Shown here: one piece after another, positions 52,572 to 61,700 of the stretch
How positions within the stretch are numbered: the first letter of the stretch is position 1
Layout: each line of letters begins with the position of its first letter
Source: Arthrobacter sp. Leaf69
GTDB taxonomy: Bacteria > Actinomycetota > Actinomycetes > Actinomycetales > Micrococcaceae
Assembly (NCBI RefSeq): GCF_001422645.1
Contig: NZ_LMLR01000012.1
Location: 162,451-226,450 of the forward strand
DNA: 64,000 nucleotides
Reading direction: 5' to 3'
Program-made: the position numbers and the translations under genes
Notes under the pieces: model-generated
The model's database searches: none
Told to the model about the DNA's origin: nothing
Seen by the model: only the letters and a program-made list of their open reading frames with translations

Positions 52572-53906
52572 GTGAAGTGGATTACACCTGTTGACCCGGG
52601 CTACAACGAGTCCCGGACGCTGTTCAACGCCATGATCGACCGCCACCCGGCGGTGATCGCCCCCTGCAGCGACGCGGACGACGTCGCCGAGGCCCTCAAA
52701 TACGCAGGGGAACACCACCTTGACGTCGCGGTCCGCGCCGGCGGCCACTCGGTGGCGGGCATGTCACTGAACGACGGCGGCCTGGTGATCGACGTGCGGC
52801 CGATGAAGTCCGTCCGTGTGGACCCGGACGCCCGCACGGTCACCGCCGGCGCCGGACTGACATGCGGGGAATTCGACCGGGCCACCCAGCAGCACGGCCT
52901 CGCCCTCACCGGCGGCCGGGTGTCCACCACGGGCCTGGCCGGGTTCACCCTCGGCGGCGGCTCCGGCTGGCTGGAGCGTGCCTTCGGTTTCGCCTGCGAC
53001 AGCCTCCTCTCCGTGGACCTGGTGACCGCTTCCGGGGAACGGGTGACGGCCAGCGCCACGGAGAACCCGGAGCTGTTCTGGGCCCTGCACGGCGGCGGCG
53101 GGAATTTCGGCGTCGCCACCTCCTTTACCTTCGGGCTGCACCGGCTGGGGCCCCGGGTCCACGCGGGCCTCATGCTGTGGCCCGGCGACGCGGCGGATGA
53201 AGTCAGCCGGGGCTTCCGGGAGCTGGCGCTCGCGGCGCCGAACGAGGAAACCGGCGCCATCATCTACCTGACCGTCCCGGACGAGCCCGGCATGCCGCCG
53301 GAGATGGTCGGCAAGATGGCGGTCGCCGTCGTCTACCTCTACGCCGGGGACGCCGCGGAGGGGGCTGAACACACGAAGCCCTACCGCGCGCTGAAGCCTG
53401 CCGCGGACTTCCTGGAGGACATCGACTACGCCGACTTCCAGTGTTCCCTGGACGATCCGCCGGGCAAGTACAACTACTGGAGCGCGGACTACCACGACGA
53501 CCTGTCCGACGACGCCCTCGACGTCATCGTTGATTCCGCCCGGAACCTTCCCGGGCCGAGTTCGCAGCAGCTGATTGCCCGCTGGGGCGGGGCGGTGGGC
53601 GGCCCGGCCGCGACGGCGACCCCGCTGATGAACAGAAACGCCAGCTGGGTGACCCATCCCTTCGGCCTGGGCGAAACACCGCAGGGCGGGCAGGAAGCGA
53701 AGGTCTGGGTCAAAAGGTTCCGCCAGGACATCGCGCCGTATGCGACCGGCGGCGTGTGGCTGAACTTCATCGGCGACGAGGGCCAGGAACGGGTCCGGGC
53801 GGCCTTCGGCGAGGAGAATTACAGCCGGCTGGCCCGGGTCAAACAGGAGTTCGATCCGGAGAACACCTTCCACGGAAACCAGAACATCCGGCCAGCCGCG
53901 TCCTGA
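52572..53906 (+). CDS. FAD-linked oxidoreductase, berberine bridge enzyme-like
   Basis: 444 residues from the GTG at 52572, which has GAGGAG seven bases upstream; a GTG at 52542 is the alternative. The FAD PCMH-type domain has VRAGGHSVAGMS, whose His is the covalent FAD attachment site in this family, and GRVSTTGLAGFTLGGGSGWL. The second cysteinyl attachment of bicovalent members is not evident. The C-terminus (YSRLARVKQEFDPENTFHGNQNI) is the BBE domain. It oxidises alcohols, sugars or other small molecules with O2. The substrate is unknown. Confidence 0.85.
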   Translation: MKWITPVDPGYNESRTLFNAMIDRHPAVIAPCSDADDVAEALKYAGEHHLDVAVRAGGHSVAGMSLNDGGLVIDVRPMKSVRVDPDARTVTAGAGLTCGEFDRATQQHGLALTGGRVSTTGLAGFTLGGGSGWLERAFGFACDSLLSVDLVTASGERVTASATENPELFWALHGGGGNFGVATSFTFGLHRLGPRVHAGLMLWPGDAADEVSRGFRELALAAPNEETGAIIYLTVPDEPGMPPEMVGKMAVAVVYLYAGDAAEGAEHTKPYRALKPAADFLEDIDYADFQCSLDDPPGKYNYWSADYHDDLSDDALDVIVDSARNLPGPSSQQLIARWGGAVGGPAATATPLMNRNASWVTHPFGLGETPQGGQEAKVWVKRFRQDIAPYATGGVWLNFIGDEGQERVRAAFGEENYSRLARVKQEFDPENTFHGNQNIRPAAS

Positions 53907-54008
53907 GGCCCCGGACAGCGTGTGCGGGCAAGTCCCGCGGGTCTGCGGCTCCGGCTGTGAGACGGTTGGTAAGTAACATGACCAACCGACAGTGGGAGAC
54001 ACATCAGC

Positions 54009-55202
54009 ATGGGCAGTCCGGACAAGACAACCCCCTGGGGCGACAGCCTGGGCCGCGCCAGCATCAGGACCGCCCAGGTGCTCCTGCTGCTGGTCCTGAC
54101 CGTCGTGGTGGTCTATGCCCTGATCCAGGTGCGGCTCGTGGTGATTCCGGCGCTGCTGGCCCTCATCCTCGCCGCCGCGATCGCCCCGTTCGTCCACTGG
54201 CTGCGCCGCCGCGGCTGGCCCAGCACGGCCGCCACCACCCTGTCGTTTGTGCTGCTCCTGCTCGCGTTCGGGGCCGTGATCACCGGCATCGTCTTCGCCG
54301 TCATGAGCCAGGCGGACGAGCTGGGCAGCAAGGCCACGGAGGGCTTCGACCGGGTCTACGACTTCATCCGCACCGGCCCCATCCCAATCGATGACCAGCA
54401 GATCCAGCAGGCGCGCGACGCCGCCATCGACTTCGCCACCAGCAGCACCGTCGGCGCCGGCGCCATTTCCGGACTCAGCGCGGCCGGCAACTTCATCACC
54501 GGCGCGGTGCTCATGGCCGTGATCCTGTTCTTCTTCCTGAAGGACGGCGAGAGCATCTGGGCCTTCATGCTGCGGGCGTTCAAGGGCCAGAACCTGGTGA
54601 AGGCGCGCCGGGCCGGGGAGCGAAGCCTCAACGTGCTGGGCGGCTATGTGCGCGGCACCTCCATCGTGGCCTTCGTGGACGCGTTCTTCATCGGCCTCGC
54701 GCTGGTAATCATGGGCGTGCCGCTTGCGCTGCCGCTCGCCGCGCTGACCTTCATCGGCGCCTTCATCCCACTGATCGGCGCCACCCTGGCCGGCATCCTC
54801 GCGGCGCTCGTCGCGCTGGTGGCCAACGGACCGCTCGCGGCCCTGGTCGTCATCATCGTTGTGATCGTCGTCAACCAGCTGGAGGGCAACTTCCTGCAGC
54901 CCGTCGTGATGGGCCAGGCGCTCAACGTCCACGCCCTCGTGATCCTGCTGGCCCTTACCGCCGGCACCATCCTCGCCGGCATCATCGGCGCGATCCTCGC
55001 CGTTCCGCTGGTGGCCGTGGCGTGGGCCGCGATCAAGGCCTGGAACTCAGGGGGCGACATCACCCCCGAGGCCGTTGCCGAGGCCGAGCATGAGACCCGG
55101 CTGAACGAACAGGGCGAAGGCGTCCGTTCCAAGCCGCGCAGTGCACGGACGCAGGACGAGGAGCAGTCCGACACCGCTGCCGCTGACGCCAGCCAGGGCT
55201 GA
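54009..55202 (+). CDS. AI-2E family transporter (PerM/YdiK-like)
   Basis: 397 residues with seven or eight TM helices arranged as in the AI-2E/UPF0118 family: two N-terminal pairs, a long amphipathic central region (about 110-160), then FFLKDGESIWAFMLRAF and the C-terminal block LTFIGAFIPLIGATLAGILA plus VNQLEGNFLQPVVMG. Members export diverse small molecules or ions. The name derives from E. coli TqsA and does not fix a substrate. The last 60 residues are a charged cytosolic tail. Confidence 0.88.
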   Translation: MGSPDKTTPWGDSLGRASIRTAQVLLLLVLTVVVVYALIQVRLVVIPALLALILAAAIAPFVHWLRRRGWPSTAATTLSFVLLLLAFGAVITGIVFAVMSQADELGSKATEGFDRVYDFIRTGPIPIDDQQIQQARDAAIDFATSSTVGAGAISGLSAAGNFITGAVLMAVILFFFLKDGESIWAFMLRAFKGQNLVKARRAGERSLNVLGGYVRGTSIVAFVDAFFIGLALVIMGVPLALPLAALTFIGAFIPLIGATLAGILAALVALVANGPLAALVVIIVVIVVNQLEGNFLQPVVMGQALNVHALVILLALTAGTILAGIIGAILAVPLVAVAWAAIKAWNSGGDITPEAVAEAEHETRLNEQGEGVRSKPRSARTQDEEQSDTAAADASQG

Positions 55203-55227
55203 TCCGGCGCCGGAATAGACTTCCCCC

Positions 55228-56097
55228 ATGGCCATCTACATTGATCCTCCGCTCTGGCCGGCGCACGGAACGCACTTCTCGCACCTGATCTCGGACACGT
55301 CCCTGGCGGAGCTGCACGCCTTCGCGGCGGCGGCCGGCATTCCGGACAGGGCGTTCGACGGCGACCATTACGACGTCGCGGAAGCGCGCTACGGCGCACT
55401 CGTGGCGGCCGGGGCCGTCCCCGTGGAGGGGCGGGTCCTGGTCCGCAAACTGATCGCCAGCGGCCTGCGGATCCCGGCCCGGCGGCGCAGCAGCTCCCTC
55501 AAGCTTCCCCTGCTGACACGCTGGAACGCGGTGCTGCCCGGCCACGACGCGCTCTTCCTGGACCTGCTGGACCGCTGGGGCGAGGAGCACCGGAAGTACC
55601 ACGGCCGCACCCACCTGCTCGCCGTCCTGGAGGCCCTGGACCTCCTCACCGAACCGGCTGATCCGCCCCGCACCGTGCTCCTCGCCGCCTGGTTCCACGA
55701 CGCCGTCTACCGCGGGGTCGCGGGCCAGGACGAGGAGGAGTCGGCCCGGCTCGCCGAGGACCGGCTGGCCCAGGCGGGCCTTCCTGCGGCCGAGGTGGAC
55801 GAGGTGGCCCGCCTGGTGCGGATGACGGCCGACCACCGGCCGGAGGCCGGCGACGGCGCGGCCGCCCTGCTCAGCGACGCTGATCTCTCCGTGCTGGGCG
55901 GGGAGCCGGCAGCCTACGCCCGGTACCTGGCCGCCGTCCGGCAGGACTTTGCGCACATCGGCGACGACGACTTCGCCGCCGGACGCGCCGCCGTCGTCCG
56001 CCAGCTCCTGCAGCTGGATCCGCTCTTCCACACCCCGCGGGGCAGGGACCTGTGGCTGGACGCGGCGCGGCGGAACCTGCAGGCCGAACTCGGGTAA
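55228..56097 (+). CDS. DUF4031-HD domain fusion protein
   Basis: 289 residues. The N-terminal 80 residues (MAIYIDPPLWPAHGTHFSHL...DHYDV) are a DUF4031 domain. The remainder is a metal-dependent HD hydrolase of the predicted-phosphohydrolase type, with HGRTHLLAVLEAL, WFHDAVY (the HD pair), MTADH and SDADLSVLG. The fusion is recurrent in actinobacteria as far as I know. No reaction is assigned. TAGACT (55216-55221) lies six bases before ATG. Confidence 0.75.
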   Translation: MAIYIDPPLWPAHGTHFSHLISDTSLAELHAFAAAAGIPDRAFDGDHYDVAEARYGALVAAGAVPVEGRVLVRKLIASGLRIPARRRSSSLKLPLLTRWNAVLPGHDALFLDLLDRWGEEHRKYHGRTHLLAVLEALDLLTEPADPPRTVLLAAWFHDAVYRGVAGQDEEESARLAEDRLAQAGLPAAEVDEVARLVRMTADHRPEAGDGAAALLSDADLSVLGGEPAAYARYLAAVRQDFAHIGDDDFAAGRAAVVRQLLQLDPLFHTPRGRDLWLDAARRNLQAELG

Positions 56098-56122
56098 CCG
56101 GGCCGACGCCAGCGACGCGGGG

Positions 56123-56635
56123 TCAGGCGCCCCGGCGGAGGTGTTCGGCGAGGCGGTCGAAGGATTCGCGCCAGCCGACGCCGTGGCCGTCGCGGTTGTC
56201 GATGGTGTCGAAGGGGCCCTGGATGAACGTCATCCGGGTGCCGCCGTCGATCTCGTCCAGCTGGAAGGTCACTTCGGTTTCGAAGCCGCGGGTGCCGTCG
56301 GGTTTGTCCCAGGCGTGGGTGAAGACGAGGAGGTTGGGCGGTTCAATGTCCGTGTGGACGCCGCTCCACCACTGCTCCTCCCCCGTGCTGTCGTGGACCA
56401 TGCAGGCCCGGTAGAGGCCGCCGATCTCCAGGTCCGCGTCAATACTCTGCCTGGGGGTGTGGAAGCCGCGCGGTCCCCACCACGCCGTGGCCTGGTCCGG
56501 GTCCGTGAGGGCAGACCACACCCGGGTAATGGGGGCCTGGAATTCACGGGTAATGACCAGCATGAGATCTTCGGCCGGAGCGGGGGATTCACCCTGGCCG
56601 GTCGTTGCCGGAACAGCGGTGACATGCTCGGACAT
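56123..56635 (-). CDS. SRPBCC/AHSA1 domain protein
   Basis: A 170-residue START-like protein of the Aha1 C-terminal (AHSA1) group: REFQAPITRVWSALTDPDQATAWWGP, VFTHAWDKPDGTRGFETEVTF and the closing helix WRESFDRLAEHL. These bind small hydrophobic ligands in a deep cavity, and the ligand is unknown. It sits 22 bp upstream of the yccF-like gene on the same strand, so the two may share a transcript. Confidence 0.8.
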   Translation of the reverse strand: MSEHVTAVPATTGQGESPAPAEDLMLVITREFQAPITRVWSALTDPDQATAWWGPRGFHTPRQSIDADLEIGGLYRACMVHDSTGEEQWWSGVHTDIEPPNLLVFTHAWDKPDGTRGFETEVTFQLDEIDGGTRMTFIQGPFDTIDNRDGHGVGWRESFDRLAEHLRRGA

Positions 56636-56657
56636 TGCGGTCCTCCTCTGATGGTGG

Positions 56658-57071
56658 CTAGCGGTAGGCCTTGCTGTAGGTCGTCACGAAGGGCCTGTCA
56701 GTCGGGACGATCTGTTTGCCCAGGGGCATGAGCGAGACCGGAATGAGCTTGAGGTTGGCGATGGCCAGCGGGATGCCGATGATGGTGATGGCCATGGCAA
56801 AGGCGGTTACCACGTGGGCGATCGCAATCCAGATGCCGGCGACCAGCAGCCAGATGACGTTCCCGAGCAGGGCGAACAACCCGGTTCCGCCCGGGCGGTC
56901 CACCACCGTGCGGCCAAACGGCCAGAGCGCATAGTTGGCGATGCGGAACGATGCGAGTCCCCACGGGATGGTGACGATCAGCAAGCAGCAGATGACCCCG
57001 GCCGCGAAGTATCCAAGCGCGAGCCACAGCCCGCCAAAGAGCAGCCAGATGATGTTAAGCAATGTCTTCAT
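56658..57071 (-). CDS. YccF domain-containing membrane protein
   Basis: 137 residues with two copies of the YccF module (IIWLLFGGLWLALGYFAAG and NVIWLLVAGIWIAIAHVVTA, each followed by a TIPWG or TIIGIPL turn and a PFG/PLG end). It is an inner-membrane protein family of unknown function. The gene's start faces the divergent small membrane protein at 57204. Confidence 0.85.
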   Translation of the reverse strand: MKTLLNIIWLLFGGLWLALGYFAAGVICCLLIVTIPWGLASFRIANYALWPFGRTVVDRPGGTGLFALLGNVIWLLVAGIWIAIAHVVTAFAMAITIIGIPLAIANLKLIPVSLMPLGKQIVPTDRPFVTTYSKAYR

Positions 57072-57203
57072 GGCTCCATTGTCCTCCGCCGGAGGCCGAT
57101 CCGGCCTAGGGGTTCACCCTGAACAATTCCTGAAACGGCCCCGGTGACGCCAGCCGCGGGCGGGGAGCTTTGCGAACGCCCAAAAGGGCACAATACTGGG
57201 AGC

Positions 57204-57362
57204 ATGCCTGCACTCCTGAAGATCGCCCTCATTGTCGCCCTTGTCCTATTGGTTGTCGGGCTTGTTGTGAAGGCCGTGCAGTTCCTGCTCTGCGTGGGCC
57301 TCCTGGTCCTGGTGGGCGCAGGCATCCTGTTCGTCGTGCGCCGCTCGCGCGTCACGCGCTGA
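57204..57362 (+). CDS. Small membrane protein (52 residues)
   Basis: Almost wholly hydrophobic: PALLKIALIVALVLLVVGLV, then VKAVQFLLCVGLLVLVGAGI, ending in VVRRSRVTR. Two TM helices are followed by a positively charged tail. No named family is recognised. AATACT (57192-57197) lies six bases before the ATG, and an in-frame ATG at 57144 would add 20 non-hydrophobic residues. Confidence 0.65.
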   Translation: MPALLKIALIVALVLLVVGLVVKAVQFLLCVGLLVLVGAGILFVVRRSRVTR

Positions 57363-57387
57363 CACCGCCCGTCCGGCCCGCGCGCAG

Positions 57388-57783
57388 ATGACTAATTTCG
57401 GGGACCTCCTCGGGCCCATTCTCGAGGTCATGACGTGGGTGGGCTTCGTCCTGGGCGTGCCGCTGCTGGTGTGGGGCTGGATTGCCCGGCGGCGGCACTG
57501 CGAGTGGGTGGGGACCACCGGCACGGTGATCAGCGCCGGCGGCTTCACCGGTTACAGCTGGACTGACCACCACGACGCCGACCACCGGTCCCTGTTGCCC
57601 GCGGCCGAGTCGCACGGCCTAGTGGTCGGCTCCGACGTCGACCTCTTCTACGACGTGTGCCACCCGTCCCGCTGGGGACTCACCCCGCCGAAGCACGATA
57701 ACGCGGCGTGGACCCTGGGCTGGATCCTTACCGGGGTGGGCATCCTCTCCACGGTCGGCGGATTCGTTTTGCTGCTTTTCTGA
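57388..57783 (+). CDS. Membrane protein of unknown function with extracytoplasmic domain
   Basis: 131 residues: TM1 about 13-31 (VMTWVGFVLGVPLLVWGWIA), a polar middle with His/Asp-rich YSWTDHHDADHRSLLPA, and TM2 at the C-terminus (LGWILTGVGILSTVGGFVLL). The arrangement recalls small DUF3592-like proteins, but similarity is not clear. It lies 25 bp after the previous small membrane gene, so the two are likely co-transcribed. Confidence 0.6.
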   Translation: MTNFGDLLGPILEVMTWVGFVLGVPLLVWGWIARRRHCEWVGTTGTVISAGGFTGYSWTDHHDADHRSLLPAAESHGLVVGSDVDLFYDVCHPSRWGLTPPKHDNAAWTLGWILTGVGILSTVGGFVLLLF

Positions 57784-57802
57784 TCGGCCGGCGGCCCGCC
57801 CG

Positions 57803-58348
57803 CTAACCCTGCTTCACCATGGCGGCTTCGACGCTGATTTTGACCTTGTCGCTGACCAGCAGCCCGCCGGCTTCGAGCGCGGCGTTCCAGGTCAGGCCGA
57901 ATTCCTTGCGGCTGATGTCCGCTTCCGCGCTGAACCCCGCGCGGGTGGCGCCGAACGGATCCACCGCGATCCCGGTGAACTCAACCTCCAGGTCCACCGG
58001 CTTGGTGACGCCGCGGATGGTCAGGTCGCCGGTCAGCACGTAGTCCTCGCCGTCGCCCCGGATGCCCGTGGCCCGGAACGTCATCTCCGGATACTGTTCG
58101 ACGTCGAAGAAGTCAGCGCCGCGGACGTGGGCGTCGCGGTTGGCGTCGCCGGAGTCGAAGCTGGCAGTCTTGATGCTCGCATGCAGGCTGGAGTCGGCGA
58201 GGGAATCGCCGACGTGCGCCTCCGCCGAGGCTTCGTTGAAGCGGCCGCGGACCTTGCTGATGCCGGCGTGCCGGACGCTGAAGCCGACTTCGCTGTGGGA
58301 CATGTCCAGTGTCCAGACGCCGGGGGTCAAACCTTCGGGCAGAGTCAC
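57803..58348 (-). CDS. YceI family protein
   Basis: 181 residues of the lipocalin-like YceI family: GVWTLDMSHSEVGFSVRHAGISKVRGRF (in two parts), SFDSGDANRDAHVRGADFFD and YPEMTFRATGI. Members bind polyisoprenoid or other lipids. GTG at 58348 is chosen as start because AAGGAG lies six bases upstream. In-frame ATGs at 58369 and 58426 have no good ribosome site. No signal peptide is present, so it is probably cytosolic, as in many actinobacteria. Confidence 0.85.
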   Translation of the reverse strand: MTLPEGLTPGVWTLDMSHSEVGFSVRHAGISKVRGRFNEASAEAHVGDSLADSSLHASIKTASFDSGDANRDAHVRGADFFDVEQYPEMTFRATGIRGDGEDYVLTGDLTIRGVTKPVDLEVEFTGIAVDPFGATRAGFSAEADISRKEFGLTWNAALEAGGLLVSDKVKISVEAAMVKQG

Positions 58349-58469
58349 AACGGTCTCCTTCGCACGCATGGCGGGCCGGGCCCGCCGGGTCATCGGGGTA
58401 CTCCCCCAAACAGCCATGCTAGCCACGGCAACGCGGACCGGCTAGCCTTTCGCGGTGCCGCGGCCCGGG

Positions 58470-59507
58470 CTAGGACCGGGACTTCGGCGCCCAGCCGATG
58501 GCCGGGGCGATATGCCGGACCACGGTGCCCAGCAGCTTGGCATTGAAATCCACGCCGAGCTGGTTCGGGACGGTGAGCAGCAGGGTGTCGGCATCCCGCA
58601 CGGCAGCGTCGGCGGCAAGGTCCTCGGCGATGGCGTCGGGGGCTCCGACGTAGCTCCGGCCGAAACGCGCCACCAGCCCGTCGATCACCCCGACCTGGTC
58701 GCGTTTCTCCCGCAGCGCGCTGAGGCCGAAGAACCGCCGGTCCTCCTCGTCGACGATCGGCAGGACGCTGCGGCTGACGGATACGCGCGGCTCGTGCTGG
58801 TGGCCGGCGTCGGCCCAGGCCTTGCGGAACATGCCGATCTGCTCGGCCTGCAGCTGGTCGAACGGCACACCCGTGTCCTCGGTGAGCAGCGTGGAGCTCA
58901 TGAGGTTCATCCCCTGCTCCGCAGTCCAGACGGCGGTGGCACGCGAGCCGGCGCCCCACCAGATCCGCTCGCCGAGCCCGGGTGAATGTGGCTGCACGGG
59001 CAACAGCCCGGACCCGCCGCCCGCGTAGCGCGGCTCCGCCTCCGCCATCCCGGCCCCCGAGATCGCACGGCGGAACACCGCGGTATGCCGCCGTGCCATG
59101 TCCGCGACGGTCTCACCGTCCTCCGGCACATGGCCGAAGGCGGCGGCGCCGTCGCGGGCGGGTTCGGGTGAGCCCCGGCTGATCCCCAGCTGCAGCCGCC
59201 CGCCGCTGATCAGGTCGGTCGCGGCGGCCTCTTCGGCCATGTACAGGGGGTTCTCGTAGCGCATGTCGATCACGCCGGTACCCATTTCGATCCGGCTGGT
59301 CCGGGCGGCGACGGCGGCCAGCAGGGGGAACGGTGAGGCTTGCTGCCGGGCGAAGTGGTGCACGCGGAAAAACGCGCCGTCCACGCCCAGTTCCTCGGCG
59401 GCGACGGCCAGGTCAATGCCCTGCAGGAGGGCGTCGCGGGCGGTCCGGGTGCGGGAACCCTCGCCGGGCCCCCAATGGCCAAAGGACAGGAATCCGATGC
59501 GCTTCAT
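58470..59507 (-). CDS. LLM class flavin-dependent oxidoreductase
   Basis: A 345-residue luciferase-like monooxygenase: IGFLSFGHWGPGEGSRTRTA, LGVDGAFFRVHHFARQQASP, RTSRIEMGTGVIDMRYENP, GGRLQLGISRGSPEPA and the late FGRSYVGAPDAIAEDLA. It uses reduced FMN (or F420 in some members) to oxidise an unknown substrate. The length is normal and the gene is solitary. Confidence 0.88.
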   Translation of the reverse strand: MKRIGFLSFGHWGPGEGSRTRTARDALLQGIDLAVAAEELGVDGAFFRVHHFARQQASPFPLLAAVAARTSRIEMGTGVIDMRYENPLYMAEEAAATDLISGGRLQLGISRGSPEPARDGAAAFGHVPEDGETVADMARRHTAVFRRAISGAGMAEAEPRYAGGGSGLLPVQPHSPGLGERIWWGAGSRATAVWTAEQGMNLMSSTLLTEDTGVPFDQLQAEQIGMFRKAWADAGHQHEPRVSVSRSVLPIVDEEDRRFFGLSALREKRDQVGVIDGLVARFGRSYVGAPDAIAEDLAADAAVRDADTLLLTVPNQLGVDFNAKLLGTVVRHIAPAIGWAPKSRS

Positions 59508-59576
59508 GTCAGGGGCAACGCGGCGCGGGCGGGCGGCATTCCTGCCGGCTGGTCAGGGGTTCGGCGTGGGCAGCCG

Positions 59577-60221
59577 TCAGGGTCTCCGACGTTGCTCCGG
59601 CCGAACAGGGCCCCCCGTCCGCCCTGCACCGACCGGGAGGATGTTGACCGGCCAGGTTGCAGGCGCAGACGTTAAGGCAGACGCTGGCCGGGGGGAAGAA
59701 ACGTTCTCGGCCAAGGCAGGGTGTCGCGGGCACTCCGCTGGTCCGAGCGTTCGCCCGATTCCCCATGGTGGGCGCGGTGAAGCGTGGATCCTGGCTTCGT
59801 GTCGGCTGAGGAGTTCGGCGCGTTTCTTGACGGCGCTGAGGTATTCGGCGAAGGCCTTTTCGATATCGGGGACGGCGTTCCAAAGCAGGCCCGGCAGTGG
59901 GCCGGCAAAATCCTGCCTGACGTGCAGGAGCGTCTGCCCGCCGTGCGGTGTGAGCGTGAATGTGCGCACGCTCTTGAACAGGGCAAGGGGCATGCCTCCG
60001 GTCCAGGTCATTACTTCGCCCGGTATTTGCCGGACGCGTAAGCGGAAGGTACGGCTGCCGCCGGTCCGGGTGCGGACTCTTATCGTGACGCCGTGGCGCA
60101 GTTCGCCGTCAATGTGAGTGATGCCGGAGTTCCAGACGGTGTAGTTGCCGCCGTCAGTAATGATGTCCCACACCGTGCATTCCCGGGCATTGATCAGTGT
60201 CTTGGACTCGTAGGATTTCAT
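59577..60221 (-). CDS. SRPBCC family protein with unusual C-terminal tail
   Basis: 214 residues. The first 145 are a polyketide-cyclase/START-like domain (SKTLINARECTVWDIITDGGNYTVW, PGEVMTWTGGMPLALFKSVRTFTL, GLLWNAVPDIEKAF). The last 65 or so are Pro/Arg-rich without recognisable fold and may result from loss of an earlier stop, as SRPBCC proteins of this type usually end near residue 145-150. It is a ligand-binding protein of unknown ligand. Confidence 0.7.
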   Translation of the reverse strand: MKSYESKTLINARECTVWDIITDGGNYTVWNSGITHIDGELRHGVTIRVRTRTGGSRTFRLRVRQIPGEVMTWTGGMPLALFKSVRTFTLTPHGGQTLLHVRQDFAGPLPGLLWNAVPDIEKAFAEYLSAVKKRAELLSRHEARIHASPRPPWGIGRTLGPAECPRHPALAENVSSPRPASALTSAPATWPVNILPVGAGRTGGPVRPEQRRRP

Positions 60222-60251
60222 GTCACAGTCAGGCCAGTGACAGTCCGGAAC

Positions 60252-60698
60252 TTAACACTTCGCCGCCGTCTGCAGGTCGCTGACGGCGGCCTGGACGTTG
60301 GCTGCTTCGTCTCGCAGGGAACCGACTGCCTGGGTGAGGGTTGCATCGTCGGGAACGTCCTTGACGGCTCGATCGAAGTTCTTTTCGGCCGCTTGAACGG
60401 CGTTCACCTCGTCTCTTGCGACGTCCTGGCTGGCCTTGATCAGATCGTCGTAGGTCTTCGCGACCTGGTCTCGCGCCGAGCGGATCTGCTCCACCGTGGC
60501 ACCAGGCTTAAGGGTCTGCTTGAAGTTTGTCAGGGCTGCCGCGTAGGCACTGGCAGCAGCGCACGCCTGGGAAACGTTCTCCTGCGCTCTGGCGCTGCTG
60601 GCGCTCGTCCCGGGGCTGGAGGCGCTGCAGCCCGTGAGTAGCGCTGCGGCTGCCGCGAGTGCGATCGATCCTTCAAGGATTGCGTGACGTCTCGACAT
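60252..60698 (-). CDS. Small lipoprotein with helical repeat region
   Basis: 148 residues. The signal peptide has a lipobox LTGC, followed by a Ser/Ala-rich spacer and a long helical, probably coiled-coil domain (QAAEKNFDRAVKDVPDDATL, AVGSLRDEAANVQAAVSDLQ) with cysteines near 45 and at the C-terminus. Proteins of this type are extracytoplasmic and uncharacterised. The ATG at 60698 follows GGAAAGAAG, and an in-frame start at 60743 would add 15 residues before the signal peptide. Confidence 0.75.
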   Translation of the reverse strand: MSRRHAILEGSIALAAAAALLTGCSASSPGTSASSARAQENVSQACAAASAYAAALTNFKQTLKPGATVEQIRSARDQVAKTYDDLIKASQDVARDEVNAVQAAEKNFDRAVKDVPDDATLTQAVGSLRDEAANVQAAVSDLQTAAKC

Positions 60699-60921
60699 TG
60701 GAGGCTTCTTTCCGATGAGGGTTGCGACAGGTGGGTCTGCCACTGGCGGGTAAGACCATTTTCGGGCCGCACCGGGGGCGCGGACCTCATCCGGGGAAGA
60801 TGATTCCCGGTGGTAATACGGAGATCAGACAGCGCGTCGCCGGGGAACTCACCCTCGCAGCGTCCACGGAATACTGCCTGTCCTCAACAGGCCCGGAGCC
60901 TGGGCAACCGGCCGGCCGGCG

Positions 60922-61599
60922 CTACCCGGGGATCCGGAATTCCTGGGCCGTCAGCGTCCACGCGGTTCCGGTGGCGCTCACTATCAGTGTGTAGGTCCCG
61001 GGTTCCACGGTGACGCCGATCGCCCCGGCGCCGCCGGCCTTACCCAGGGACAGCACAGCGATGGCGGGTCCTTTCACGGGTTGGAGGTAAGCGACGGCCG
61101 GCCCGGTGAACTTGTACTCGATGTGGACCCTGCCGGTGAGGGTCACGAGCGAAGCCGGGGCCTTAGTGCTGGAGGACTCCGCGACGGTGACCCACTCTTT
61201 CGTCGGTGGCGGTGGGACCGGGTCCAGCAATGCCTTTATGGCGGTGACAGTCCCTGCGAGGGGGGCCGCACTGACGCAGATCAGGACACCCGCGAGTGCG
61301 GCGACCAGAACAGCCGAAGCCACGCGCAGGCCTCGGCGCAGTACGTTCGTCCCGGCCAACGGCATGGATGCACCGTCGGCGGCGTACTCGTTGGTGATCC
61401 GGAACAGGTCAATGATCCACCAGATCCCGAGCCCACCGAGCGTCAGCAGCTTCAGGGTGCCGGAGACGGGCTGGCGGAGGTAGAATCGGTCCGCGCCGGC
61501 GATGCCCAGGAACAATGCCAGCAGCCACGCCGTGCGCAGGGAGCGCATCGGCGGCAGCTCACCTTCGAAGAACAGCCCATGCTGCTCGGTCAGAGTCAC
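60922..61599 (-). CDS. TM2 domain membrane protein with extracytoplasmic beta domain
   Basis: About 225 residues from GTG 61599. An N-terminal TM2 domain (AWLLALFLGIAGADRFYLRQ, LTLGGLGIWWIIDLFRI) is followed by a third TM helix (about 95-118) and a C-terminal 110-residue outside domain rich in beta strands (HIEYKFTGPAVAYLQPVKG). TM2 proteins typically carry the DRFYLG-like turn, here DRFYLR. Function is unknown. An ATG 17 codons in (MRSLRTAW) is an alternative start. Confidence 0.75.
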   Translation of the reverse strand: MTLTEQHGLFFEGELPPMRSLRTAWLLALFLGIAGADRFYLRQPVSGTLKLLTLGGLGIWWIIDLFRITNEYAADGASMPLAGTNVLRRGLRVASAVLVAALAGVLICVSAAPLAGTVTAIKALLDPVPPPPTKEWVTVAESSSTKAPASLVTLTGRVHIEYKFTGPAVAYLQPVKGPAIAVLSLGKAGGAGAIGVTVEPGTYTLIVSATGTAWTLTAQEFRIPG

Positions 61600-61666
61600 A
61601 TTTCCGATTCTCGACCAGCCACGCGCAGGATGTCCACGGTCTTTCGGCACGGATGGAACGTCGCAA

Positions 61667-61684
61667 CCCGGGTCAGGACCCGGG
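61667..61684 (-). terminator. Short palindrome after trpF
   Basis: CCCGGGTC-ag-GACCCGGG (61667-61684) forms an 8-bp arm palindrome 16 bases past the trpF stop on the minus strand. There is no T-run, so its role as terminator is tentative. Confidence 0.4.
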
Positions 61685-61700
61685 ATTCAAGGCTTCCGAT

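Noticed and set aside
60722-60994. A 90-codon plus-strand frame between the lipoprotein and TM2 genes.
   Set aside because: It overlaps the TM2 gene's 3' end, has no family similarity or ribosome site, and has shadow-like composition.
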